Shown piece by piece: positions 41,068-48,247 of a stretch of DNA of 64,000 nt (within the stretch, counting starts at the first letter, position 1; each line of letters starts with the position of its first letter). The DNA is from Pseudonocardia sp. HH130629-09 (lineage in GTDB: Bacteria > Actinomycetota > Actinomycetes > Mycobacteriales > Pseudonocardiaceae), in assembly GCF_001294645.1 (NCBI RefSeq), contig NZ_CP011868.1:5146001-5210000 (forward strand), in the 5' to 3' direction. The notes under the pieces are model-generated. The model was given only the letters and a program-made list of their open reading frames with translations. It did not search any database and had not been told where the DNA came from. Made by a program: the position numbers and the translations under genes.

Positions 41068-42440
41068 CAGGTGTTCTCCTCGGTGGTGGGACGGCCGCGG
41101 TGCCCGATCAGCAGCAGCGCGGCGACGACGGCCGTGACGGCCGCGACGGTCAGGGCGGGACGGGTGGCGAGCACCGTGCCGTCGGTGTTCCAGGCGAGCG
41201 CCGCGGCGGCAGGGCCGACCGCGAAACCGAGCGCGCGGGCGCACTGCACGCCGGCTCCGGCCGTCGCCATCCGGTCCCGTGCGGCCCCGGCGAGGACGAG
41301 CACCTGGGTGGGGCCGCCGTAGAGGCCGGTCCCCAGCCCGGCCAGCGCCACCCGCCAGGCGACGTCGACCGGGGTCCAGGACTCCCCGTCGGGCAGCGCG
41401 GCGAGCAGCGCGAACCCGACCGCGGCGAGAGCGACGCCCGCGACCGCCACCGCACGCGGGGAGTAGCGGTCGGCGAGCCGGCCCGCGGGCGGCCCGGCCA
41501 CGACCATCCCCAGCGGGAACGCCAGCAGCGCCAGCCCGGCGGCGGCGGGCCCGGAACCCCCGGCCTGCAGCCCGACGGCGACCAGGTACGAGGCGGCCGC
41601 GAACGCCCCGGCGAGCAGCGCCACGGCTGCGGCGGGCGCGGCGCCGCGCGGTCGCAGCGCCGCGGCGACCGAACGGGCTCCGGGCCGCGCCGCCCATGCG
41701 GTGAGTGCGGCGGCCGCGACCACGACCGCCGCGGTGACCACCGCTGTGCCGGCGAGGACACCGGTGGCGACCGCACAAACGAGTCCGAGACCGGCGACCA
41801 GCAGTGCGGCATCGGCCAGGCTCGCCCGGTCCGGCCCGGCGAACCTCCCGGCGGGGATCCGGGACCGGCGGACCAGCACGACCGCGACCAGCGACACCAG
41901 TACCGCGGGGACGAACGCGACGCGCCAGCCGACCAGCTCGATCAACGGCCCGCCCACCGCGGGGCCCAGCACCCCGCCGACCGGCCCGGCCGTCGCGGGC
42001 ACCGCCATCGCCCGGCCCCGACGCTGCGGGGCGACCGCGGCCATCGCGAGCACCGGCATGAGCACCATCAGCACCGCGCCGCCGACACCCTGCAGCCCAC
42101 GCAGCCCGACCAGGACCGGCAGCGACGGCGCGACCACGGCCGCGAAGTTCGCAGCGGCGAAGACCCCGACGGCCGCAATCAGCGCGGGCCGCACGGCGAC
42201 CCGGTCCAACCACCGTCCCGCGGGCAGCAGCAACGCCACGGCCGGGATCGCGTAAGCCAGCACGACCCACTGGACCGGCCGGGGATCGGCGCCGAAGCCG
42301 TCCGCGATCCGCGGCAGCGCCACGGTGACGACGTTCATGTCGAACATCGCCACGAACGACAGCAGTCCCGCGACCACAACCGCGGCCCGGTCGTCCCGAA
42401 CCTGCCCGGGGGGCTCCGACGCCGTTCCGTCCGCGCCCAC
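41067..42440 (-). CDS. MFS drug/metabolite exporter (DHA2-like)
   Basis: 457 residues from a GTG at 42440 with GGAGG 6 bp upstream. About fourteen hydrophobic segments, beginning AAVVVAGLLSFVAMFDMNVVTVAL, with motif A-like LPAGRWLDRVAVRPAL and the motif C region PATAGPVGGVLGPAVGGPL typical of drug:H+ antiporters. It is the first gene of the leftward biosynthetic operon and is divergent from the metal-complex uptake genes. Export of the isonitrile product is the likely job, doubling as self-protection. Confidence 0.9.
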   Translation of the reverse strand: MGADGTASEPPGQVRDDRAAVVVAGLLSFVAMFDMNVVTVALPRIADGFGADPRPVQWVVLAYAIPAVALLLPAGRWLDRVAVRPALIAAVGVFAAANFAAVVAPSLPVLVGLRGLQGVGGAVLMVLMPVLAMAAVAPQRRGRAMAVPATAGPVGGVLGPAVGGPLIELVGWRVAFVPAVLVSLVAVVLVRRSRIPAGRFAGPDRASLADAALLVAGLGLVCAVATGVLAGTAVVTAAVVVAAAALTAWAARPGARSVAAALRPRGAAPAAAVALLAGAFAAASYLVAVGLQAGGSGPAAAGLALLAFPLGMVVAGPPAGRLADRYSPRAVAVAGVALAAVGFALLAALPDGESWTPVDVAWRVALAGLGTGLYGGPTQVLVLAGAARDRMATAGAGVQCARALGFAVGPAAAALAWNTDGTVLATRPALTVAAVTAVVAALLLIGHRGRPTTEENT

Positions 42441-42480
42441 TACGCACCTCCGATCACCACACCGTCGAGTGACGAGTCGT

Positions 42481-42494
42481 GACCACACGTGGTC
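42481..42494. promoter_or_regulatory. Palindrome GACCAC-AC-GTGGTC between the divergent operons
   Basis: Perfect 6-2-6 inverted repeat midway between the MFS start (42440) and the binding-protein start (42628). It could serve both directions. The related string CCCACG-N8-CGTGGG lies upstream of the PepSY gene. Confidence 0.4.
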
Positions 42495-42627
42495 GAGTTC
42501 CCGGGCGTTAGGCCCGAACGGCGCGATCCAGGTCACACCGCTGTGACGACGAACGGAGGAACCAAGTGCCCGCACACGCCGACTGGTGAGGCGTTGGGGA
42601 CGAGTACGGCATGAAGGACGTGTGAGG

Positions 42628-43659
42628 GTGCGACGACACCGAAGGACGATCACGACGGCACTGGCCGCCGTCGCCACGGTCGTGCTGCTGGCCGGGTGCG
42701 GCGGCGAACCGGCCGCCGGCGACCACGCGGGCCACGAGGGCGTGGACATGGGCGGGTCGTCGGCGGGCGGTGCCGGGCACCCGGCCGCGCCCGCCTGCCC
42801 CCCGGTGCCGCAGCTCGCGGCCCCGCCGGAGCGCGTGGTCACCATGGACGGCGGCGCCGCCGCGATCCTGACCGAGCTCGGTCAGCGCGAGCGGATCGTC
42901 GGCACCGCGGCCCCGGACTTCTTCACCGCCTTCACCGGCGCCGAGCGGAGCGAGCTCGACTCGATCCCGGTGCTGGACACGGGGCAGGGCAACACCGAGT
43001 CGGTCGTCGCGGCGAAGCCCGACCTCGTGGTCGGGATCTCCAGCTACAGCTTCGGCGGCTTCGACGGCACCCCCTCGGTGGAGCGGCTGCAGCAGGCCGG
43101 CGCGGCCAGCCTCGTGGCCTGCGACGACACCCCGTCGCCGGTGCAGAACATCGACGACACCTACACGTTCGTCCAGCAGGCGGCGACCGTGTTCGGCGCG
43201 CAGGCGCAGGGCACGCAGCTCGTCGACCGCATCAAGGCCCAGGTCACCGCCGCGACCCCCGCCCCCGGCACCGCGCCGGTGCGGGTGCTGGCCCTGTCCT
43301 CGGCCCCGCAGACCGGCCAGCCCCTGATGACCCAGGGCGGCTCCGGGCTCGCCAACGGCATCCTCACCCTCGCCGGCGGGACGAACATCGCCGCCGACCA
43401 GGACAGCGACTTCGCGAGCCTGTCCGCCGAGCAGGTCGCCGCGCTCGACCCGCAGGCGATCGTGGTGATCACCGGCTTCTCCCCGCAGAGCGACGCCGAG
43501 CTGACCGCGGCCATCCGGTCCAGCCCCGCGCTCGCCTCGACGACCGCGGTGCGCGAGAACCGGCTGGTCACCGTGCCGCAGTCGATCACGCTGTCCCCCA
43601 GCGTGCTCAACGGGCAGGCCGTCGCCACCATCGCGAAGGGCATCCACGGCACCGGATGA
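42628..43659 (+). CDS. FecB/BtuF-like metal-chelate binding lipoprotein with His/Met-rich head
   Basis: 343 residues if started at the GTG at 42628 with GAAGGA 9 bp upstream; another GTG lies two codons before. The signal peptide ends in the lipobox LLAGC. Right after it comes a putative metal-binding head, GDHAGHEGVDMGGSSAGGAG followed by HPAAPACPP, with His, Met, Asp and Cys, which is unusual for this family. The rest is the standard helical-backbone fold: ERVVTMDGGAAAILTELGQ, NTESVVAAKPDLVVGISSY, SLSAEQVAALDPQAIVVITG. It would capture a metal-metallophore complex and pass it to the FecCD-type permease encoded next (4-bp overlap). Confidence 0.9.
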   Translation: MRRHRRTITTALAAVATVVLLAGCGGEPAAGDHAGHEGVDMGGSSAGGAGHPAAPACPPVPQLAAPPERVVTMDGGAAAILTELGQRERIVGTAAPDFFTAFTGAERSELDSIPVLDTGQGNTESVVAAKPDLVVGISSYSFGGFDGTPSVERLQQAGAASLVACDDTPSPVQNIDDTYTFVQQAATVFGAQAQGTQLVDRIKAQVTAATPAPGTAPVRVLALSSAPQTGQPLMTQGGSGLANGILTLAGGTNIAADQDSDFASLSAEQVAALDPQAIVVITGFSPQSDAELTAAIRSSPALASTTAVRENRLVTVPQSITLSPSVLNGQAVATIAKGIHGTG

Positions 43660-44777
43660 CCACGCACGAGGAGGCGGCGGGGACCGGTGGCCTGCTGGGC
43701 CGGGTGCCGCCGGACCGGCCGGTCCCTGCGACCGGCGGCCTTCTCGGCCGGGTGCCGCCGGCGGCCGTGCTCGCCGGGCTGCTGCTCGCCCTGCTGGCCT
43801 CGGTCGTCGTCGCGATCGGGCTCGGCCCGGTGTCGATCCCGCCCGGCCGGGTGCTCGACGCCGTGACCGCCCACCTGACCGGCGGTGTGTCGGGGATCGA
43901 CCGGGCCGAGGACTTCATCGTCTGGGAGCTGCGCACCCCACGTGTGCTGCTCGGTGTCGTCGTGGGGGCCGGGCTCGCCGTCGCCGGATTGCTGGTGCAG
44001 GCCATGGTCCGCAACCCGATCGGCGACCCCTACATCCTGGGGCTGTCGTCGGGGGCCTCGGTCGGCGCGGTCCTGGTCATCACCACGATCGGCACCGCGA
44101 CGGCCGGGCTGTTCACCCTGCCCGCCGCGGCCTTCGCCGGTGCGCTGCTCACCGGGCTGGGGGTCTTCGTCCTGTCCCGGGTGCGCGGCCGGCTGCACGC
44201 GACCCGGATGGTGCTGGCCGGGGTCGCGGTCGGGCAGCTGCTGGGCGGTGTCACCTCGTTCCTGCTGCTGCGCACCCGCAACACCGACGCCCAGCAGCAG
44301 GTCCTGTTCTGGATGCTCGGCAGCCTGGCCGGGGCCCGCTGGGATCTGCTCGCACTGTCCGCCGCGATCGTCGGCGTGCTCCTGGTGCCGCTGTGGTGGC
44401 AGGCGAACCGGGTCAACCTGCTCGTCCTCGGCGACGACGCGGCGTCGGCGCTCGGGACCGACCCCACCCGGCTGCGGGCGGTGCTGTTCGTCCTCACCGG
44501 GCTGCTGACCGGGGCGGTCGTCGCGGTGTCGGGCAGCATCGGGTTCGTCGGGCTCGTCGTCCCCAACCTGGCCCGGCTGCTGTTCGGCGCCGACCACCGC
44601 CGCACCCTGCCGGTGTGCGTGCTGCTCGGCGCGCTCGTCGTGGTCTGGTCCGACACCGCCGCCCGCCTCGTTCTCGCCCCGACCGAGCTGCCGATCGGCA
44701 TCCTCACCGCCGCGATCGGCGTGCCGTTCTTCCTCTGGGTGCTGCGCCGCAGCGCGACCGGGGCGGTGGGCGTGTGA
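43656..44777 (+). CDS. FecCD/BtuC-family permease
   Basis: 373 residues. Hallmarks of siderophore/B12 permeases are RTPRVLLGVVVGAGLAVAGL, QAMVRNPIGDPYILGLSSGA, FWMLGSLAGARWDLLAL and SGSIGFVGLVVPNLARLLFG. It has nine to ten helices. The N-terminal 35 residues before the first helix hold a direct repeat of GGLLGRVPP, present twice also in the DNA (about 43688 and 43739), a recent small duplication. Start and stop overlap both neighbours, so the three uptake genes form one translational unit. Confidence 0.93.
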   Translation: MTTHEEAAGTGGLLGRVPPDRPVPATGGLLGRVPPAAVLAGLLLALLASVVVAIGLGPVSIPPGRVLDAVTAHLTGGVSGIDRAEDFIVWELRTPRVLLGVVVGAGLAVAGLLVQAMVRNPIGDPYILGLSSGASVGAVLVITTIGTATAGLFTLPAAAFAGALLTGLGVFVLSRVRGRLHATRMVLAGVAVGQLLGGVTSFLLLRTRNTDAQQQVLFWMLGSLAGARWDLLALSAAIVGVLLVPLWWQANRVNLLVLGDDAASALGTDPTRLRAVLFVLTGLLTGAVVAVSGSIGFVGLVVPNLARLLFGADHRRTLPVCVLLGALVVVWSDTAARLVLAPTELPIGILTAAIGVPFFLWVLRRSATGAVGV

Positions 44778-45565
44778 GCGCCCGGCTCGTCGTCGACGGC
44801 GTCAGCGTCGGCCACGGCGGTGACCCGGTGGTGCACGACGCGACGCTGACCGTCCCCGACGGTGCCGTCCTCGCGCTCGTCGGGCCCAACGGGTCGGGCA
44901 AGTCCACCCTGCTCAAGACCCTGTACCGGGTGCTCAAGCCGCTGCGGGGGCACCTGCTGCTCGGTGACGACGACCTGGCCGCGATGGCGCACCGCGACAA
45001 CGCGCGCGCGGTCGGGGTGCTCACCCAGGACGACACCGGCGGGTTCGACTTCACCGCCTGGGAGGCCGTAATGCTCGGCCGCTCCCCGCACCTGGGGACC
45101 TTCGGCCGCCCCGGGCCCGGTGATGCCGCCGTCGTCGCCGACGCCCTGGCCCGCACCGGATGCACCGCGTTCGCCGCCCGCCCGCTGTCGGAGCTGTCCG
45201 GCGGGGAACGGCAGCGGGTGCTGCTGGCGCGCGCGCTGGCCCAGCAGCCGCGGGTGCTGGTGCTCGACGAGCCGACCAACCACCTCGACCCCCGCCACCA
45301 GCTCGGGGTCCTGCGCCTGGCCCGCGACATCGGGACCACCGTGGTCGCGGCGCTGCACTCGCTCGACCTCGCCGCGCAGTACGCCGACCTGGTCGCTGTG
45401 CTCGCCGAGGGCCGCATCGCCGCGGTCGGCCCGCCGGCCGAGGTGCTGACCCCCGGCCTGCTCGCGGCCCACTTCCGGGTCGACGGGTCGATCGTCGCCG
45501 ACCCGGTGACCGGGGCGCCCCGGGTGCTGCTGCGCGAGCTGGACGCCGGTCAGGCCACCTCGTGA
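44774..45565 (+). CDS. FecE/FepC-like ABC ATPase
   Basis: 263 residues from a GTG at 44774 overlapping the permease stop. Walker A GPNGSGKSTLLKTLYRVLKP, Q-loop VGVLTQDDTGGFDFTAWEAV, signature LSELSGGERQRVLLARAL, Walker B RVLVLDEPTNHLDPRH and switch His in AALHSLDLAAQYAD are all intact. The form is that of iron-siderophore and cobalamin importers. Its end overlaps by 16 bp the end of the convergent anti-sigma gene. Confidence 0.94.
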   Translation: MSARLVVDGVSVGHGGDPVVHDATLTVPDGAVLALVGPNGSGKSTLLKTLYRVLKPLRGHLLLGDDDLAAMAHRDNARAVGVLTQDDTGGFDFTAWEAVMLGRSPHLGTFGRPGPGDAAVVADALARTGCTAFAARPLSELSGGERQRVLLARALAQQPRVLVLDEPTNHLDPRHQLGVLRLARDIGTTVVAALHSLDLAAQYADLVAVLAEGRIAAVGPPAEVLTPGLLAAHFRVDGSIVADPVTGAPRVLLRELDAGQATS

Positions 45566-45906
45566 CTACACCGGCACCGGGTGCCGTCCTGACAGCCACA
45601 GGCGCACCCCGGTATACAGCCGCACGCCGCGTTACCGACCACGTAGAGGACCGCGCCCGTGCCGGCGCAGCAGGGGCGGGAGGCGCGTACCCCACCGGCG
45701 CGAGCCGCGAGCAGCCCGGCCGACAGATCCACCCCGGACACCGGTTCCTGACACCGGAACGCCTCGTGCAACTGCATCAGCCGGTCCGCGACCACTCGGC
45801 AGTCCGGACATCGGCGGAGATGGTCGAGGACGAAGGAGTCCTGCGGCCGGTCCTCCCCGTCGAGCGACGCGGACACGGCCTCCCGGCACCGCTCGCAACA
45901 GCTCAC
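45550..45906 (-). CDS. Zinc-finger anti-sigma factor with metallothionein-like C-terminal tail
   Basis: 118 residues from a GTG at 45906 with GAGGA upstream; a longer frame to 46047 lies antisense to the sigma gene and is less likely. Residues 1-55 match the zf-HC2 anti-sigma domain (CCERCREAVSASLDGED, then H-x3-C-x2-C in HLRRCPDCRVVADRL). A middle part has PCCAGTG and a short hydrophobic stretch. The tail CGCIPGCACGCQDGTRCRC has the spacing C-x-C-x3-C-x-C-x-C-x5-C-x-C. This is the exact spacing of the free metallothionein at 48006. It is encoded divergently from the sigma gene 50 bp away rather than in the usual co-transcribed order. Likely role: holds the sigma factor inactive until metal state changes. 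Confidence 0.8.
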   Translation of the reverse strand: MSCCERCREAVSASLDGEDRPQDSFVLDHLRRCPDCRVVADRLMQLHEAFRCQEPVSGVDLSAGLLAARAGGVRASRPCCAGTGAVLYVVGNAACGCIPGCACGCQDGTRCRCSHEVA

Positions 45907-45936
45907 ACCGCACAGGTCGTCCTCATCGACCGTTCG

Positions 45937-45947
45937 GTTCCCGGAAC
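45937..45947. promoter_or_regulatory. Palindrome GTTCC-C-GGAAC between sigma and anti-sigma genes
   Basis: Perfect 5-1-5 palindrome in the 50-bp divergent region. It could bind a regulator controlling both genes; the region is too short for two well-separated promoters. Confidence 0.35.
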
Positions 45948-45956
45948 GCACGCGCG

Positions 45957-46490
45957 ATGAGCGAACCGTTGCCCGGCGACACCGAGGACGCCTACCGCCG
46001 CCTCGCCGAGGCCGCCGCGGGTACTGCGCCGGAGACCGTCGCAGCACTGGTCCGAACGACCCAGCAGCAGGTCCAGACCCTGCTCACCCGACTGACCGGA
46101 TCCATGTCGGTCGAGAGGCTGGCGCTGGAGACCTATCGTCTGACCCTGGGCGTCACACCGGCCCCGCTCGCGGAGGAAGAAGGAGAGCTGGTCGTACTGC
46201 AGGTCGCGATCACCGTCGCCGAGCAGGAGGGAGCCTTCGGTCTCCGGTCGGTGTCCCGCGGCGGCGGATCACCGCAGGATCTCCTCGTGACGCTGCCTCG
46301 GGACCTGCGGATCGCGTTCGTCCTGACCCAGTCCCTCGGGTTCACCTACGCGCGGGCCGCGACGGTGTGCGACGTCACCTCGGCGGAGATCCGGGCCCGG
46401 GTCGCCCGGGCCCGGGAACATCTCCTCGCCCACACCGACCCGCTGCGCACACATCGCGGACCCGGGCCCGGCCGGGCCCGGCCGCGGTGA
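45957..46490 (+). CDS. ECF sigma factor, SigC-like, with degenerate region 2
   Basis: 177 residues. Region 4 is clear: LPRDLRIAFVLTQSLGFTYARAATVCDVTSAEIRARVARAREHLLA, including the helix-turn-helix. Upstream, VAALVRTTQQQVQTLLTRLTG and VERLALETYRLTLG align in order with region 2 of mycobacterial SigC as I recall it (TQQDVWRF..., DDLTQETFLRAIG), but the -10-recognition part is eroded. In Mycobacterium tuberculosis SigC is linked to copper-limitation response and an isonitrile-lipopeptide operon. The position here, beside an isonitrile synthase cluster, fits a similar role. The SigC link rests on memory of the sequence and needs an alignment. Confidence 0.72.
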   Translation: MSEPLPGDTEDAYRRLAEAAAGTAPETVAALVRTTQQQVQTLLTRLTGSMSVERLALETYRLTLGVTPAPLAEEEGELVVLQVAITVAEQEGAFGLRSVSRGGGSPQDLLVTLPRDLRIAFVLTQSLGFTYARAATVCDVTSAEIRARVARAREHLLAHTDPLRTHRGPGPGRARPR

Positions 46491-46597
46491 AGCGGAGCCG
46501 CCCGGGAACGCACCCGGCCCTGACGGACCACGTGCGGACTTGCTGGATCGGCACGTCCTCTGGTCGACCTGTCGGGCGGCCCGGCATCGTTCCCGTC

Positions 46598-47266
46598 ATG
46601 ACACGTCGTACCGACACCGGAATGCCGTGGCCCTCCCCGGAGGACACGCCGCAGACCTACTGGGACGCCTTCCACGGCGGGCTCGATGTCCCCGACCAGA
46701 TCCCGACCCCCAACCCGCTGCTCGTCGAGGAGGCCTCCCGGCTACCAACGGGGTCGGCCCTCGACCTCGGGTGCGGCACCGGCGGCGACGCGATCGGGCT
46801 GGCCGGACTCGGCTGGCGGGTGACCGCCGTCGACGTCTCCGGCGAGGTCCTGCGACGGGCGGAGCTCCACGCCGGGCGAGGGGGTGTGCAGGTCGACTGG
46901 CAGCGCCACGACCTCACCGAGACCTTCCCTACTGGGCGCTACGACCTGGTGTGCTCCCAGTTCCTGCATTCGCCCACCGAGCGGCCCGGCCAGCGCACGG
47001 CGATCCTCCGGCGGGCCCTGGACGCCGTCGCCCCCGGCGGCTCGCTCCTGGTCATCGGGCACGCCGACATCCCCGCGTCGATGACGGGGACGCCGTTCGA
47101 CGTGGACCTGCCCGGGCCCGGCGAGCTGCGCGCCGCGCTCGACCCGGATCCCGCGGTCTGGACGGTCGCGGCCGAGCGGACCGTCGACCGCGGGACCGTC
47201 ACCGGACCCGACGGTGAGCCGTTCGCCCGGGCGGACACCGTCCTGCGGCTGGTCAGAGCCGGATGA
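46598..47266 (+). CDS. Class I SAM-dependent methyltransferase
   Basis: 222 residues from the ATG at 46598. Motif I is ALDLGCGTGGDAIGLAGLGW (residues about 53-72), the SAM-ribose acidic residue is in VTAVDVSGEVL, and the post-motif region YDLVCSQFLHSPTERPGQR is TehB/MerR-associated-like. No membrane segment. It might methylate the metabolite, or detoxify a soft metal or metalloid; the sequence does not decide. Confidence 0.85.
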   Translation: MTRRTDTGMPWPSPEDTPQTYWDAFHGGLDVPDQIPTPNPLLVEEASRLPTGSALDLGCGTGGDAIGLAGLGWRVTAVDVSGEVLRRAELHAGRGGVQVDWQRHDLTETFPTGRYDLVCSQFLHSPTERPGQRTAILRRALDAVAPGGSLLVIGHADIPASMTGTPFDVDLPGPGELRAALDPDPAVWTVAAERTVDRGTVTGPDGEPFARADTVLRLVRAG

Positions 47267-47299
47267 GCCCCCGGCGGCGGGACCGCGCCCCGCTCCCCG

Positions 47300-47902
47300 T
47301 CACGGCTGCGCGTACGGCGGAGCGGGGTCGTACTGGATGTAGCGCTGGACCTCCCGGGCGTGGTCGGGGCCGTGCAGCTGCCCGACCACCCACAACGCCA
47401 TGTCGATCCCGGCCGACACCCCCTGGCTGCTGACGACCCGGTCGTCGGCCACCCACCGTGCCTCCCGGTCGACGTCGACGCCGCGCTCGGCCAGGGCGTC
47501 CTCCGCCAGCCAGTGGGTGGCCATCCGGCGTCCGCGCGCCACGCCGCTCGCGAGCAGCAGGAAGGCTCCGGTGCAGACGCTGGTCGTCCAGGTCGCGGTC
47601 TCCGCCACCCGGGCGAGCCAGGACAGCAGGACGGGGTTGTCGACCTCGCGGTCCGCGCCGTGCCCGCCGGGGACCACGACGACGTCGAGTGCGTCGTGGT
47701 CGGCGAACCGCGCGTCGGGCACGACCTGCAGCCCCTTCGCGCAGCGCAGTGTCCTCACCTCCTGAGCCAGCAGCAGGACCCGGTCGGGTTCGCCGCCCGC
47801 CCGTTCCCGCAGGAACGACGACGCGGTGAACACCTCCCACGGCCCGACGAAGTCGAGCTCCTCCGCTCCGTCGAACACCACCACACCGATCGTGCGCGTC
47901 AT
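47300..47902 (-). CDS. DJ-1/PfpI-family protein resembling isonitrile hydratase
   Basis: 200 residues. Family motifs are VVVFDGAEELDFVGPWEVF at the N-terminus, VVVPGGHGADREVDNPVL, the nucleophile elbow TSVCTGAFLLLASGVARGRR, then ATHWLAED, QGVSAGIDMALWVV and YDPAPPYAQP at the end. The order TSVCTGxxxLxxxGLLxGRxATTHW with a final YxPAPPF is also that of Pseudomonas isonitrile hydratase InhA as I recall it, which adds water to isonitriles giving N-formamides. Next to an isonitrile synthase cluster this function is attractive: self-protection, or opening the ligand after import to release metal. Other DJ-1 members are chaperones or transcription-factor domains; this one has no DNA-binding domain. 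Confidence 0.8.
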   Translation of the reverse strand: MTRTIGVVVFDGAEELDFVGPWEVFTASSFLRERAGGEPDRVLLLAQEVRTLRCAKGLQVVPDARFADHDALDVVVVPGGHGADREVDNPVLLSWLARVAETATWTTSVCTGAFLLLASGVARGRRMATHWLAEDALAERGVDVDREARWVADDRVVSSQGVSAGIDMALWVVGQLHGPDHAREVQRYIQYDPAPPYAQP

Positions 47903-48005
47903 CGTCGTCCCGCCCCGACCCTTCCGGGTCGTCTCTCGACCTCGAGCACACCGACCTCGATATCATCGGATGCGCATGTTCCGTCACGTCCCGTCGGAGG
48001 TACCG

Positions 48006-48098
48006 ATGTCCGAGACCGCCTCGTCCTGCAACTGCGGCCCCAGCTGCACCTGTGGCTGTCAGCAGGGCAAGCCCTGCCAGTGCGCGACGAAGAAGTAG
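48006..48098 (+). CDS. Small metallothionein-like peptide
   Basis: 30 residues, with GGAGG 8 bp before the ATG. Seven Cys are in CNCGPSCTCGCQQGKPCQC, spacing C-x-C-x3-C-x-C-x-C-x5-C-x-C, and there are no aromatic residues or His. Such peptides bind d10 metals, Cu(I), Zn(II) or Cd(II), as thiolate clusters. It is alone between the divergent DJ-1 gene and a terminator hairpin. It probably buffers copper in the cytosol. The near copy in the anti-sigma tail indicates a shared metal-binding module. Confidence 0.85.
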   Translation: MSETASSCNCGPSCTCGCQQGKPCQCATKK

Positions 48099-48126
48099 CA
48101 CTCCGGCCTCGTCCGGCTCGCGTTCC

Positions 48127-48153
48127 GGTCGCGGCGTCTTCTGCGCCGCGACC
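48127..48153 (+). terminator. Hairpin after the metallothionein gene
   Basis: GGTCGCGGCG and CGCCGCGACC form a perfect 10-bp stem with a 7-nt loop, 28 bp after the stop codon. It can also terminate the leftward PepSY transcript, which ends at 48248. Confidence 0.6.
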
Positions 48154-48247
48154 GCGACCTCCGTGAACCGTCGGCCGCCCGGGTCCCCGGGGTGACAACG
48201 GTCTGTCACACCAGTGGTCGGTGGCGTCCATCGCCCGGTTCCTCCGA

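Noticed and set aside
45907..46047. Longer N-terminus for the anti-sigma gene
   Set aside because: The extra 47 codons are Arg-rich and antisense to the sigma gene start; the zf-HC2 domain begins properly at the GTG at 45906.
46527..46536. CACGTG near the methyltransferase as a cluster-wide regulator site
   Set aside because: A six-base palindrome is expected by chance every few kilobases at this GC content; only two longer dyads elsewhere were kept at low confidence.
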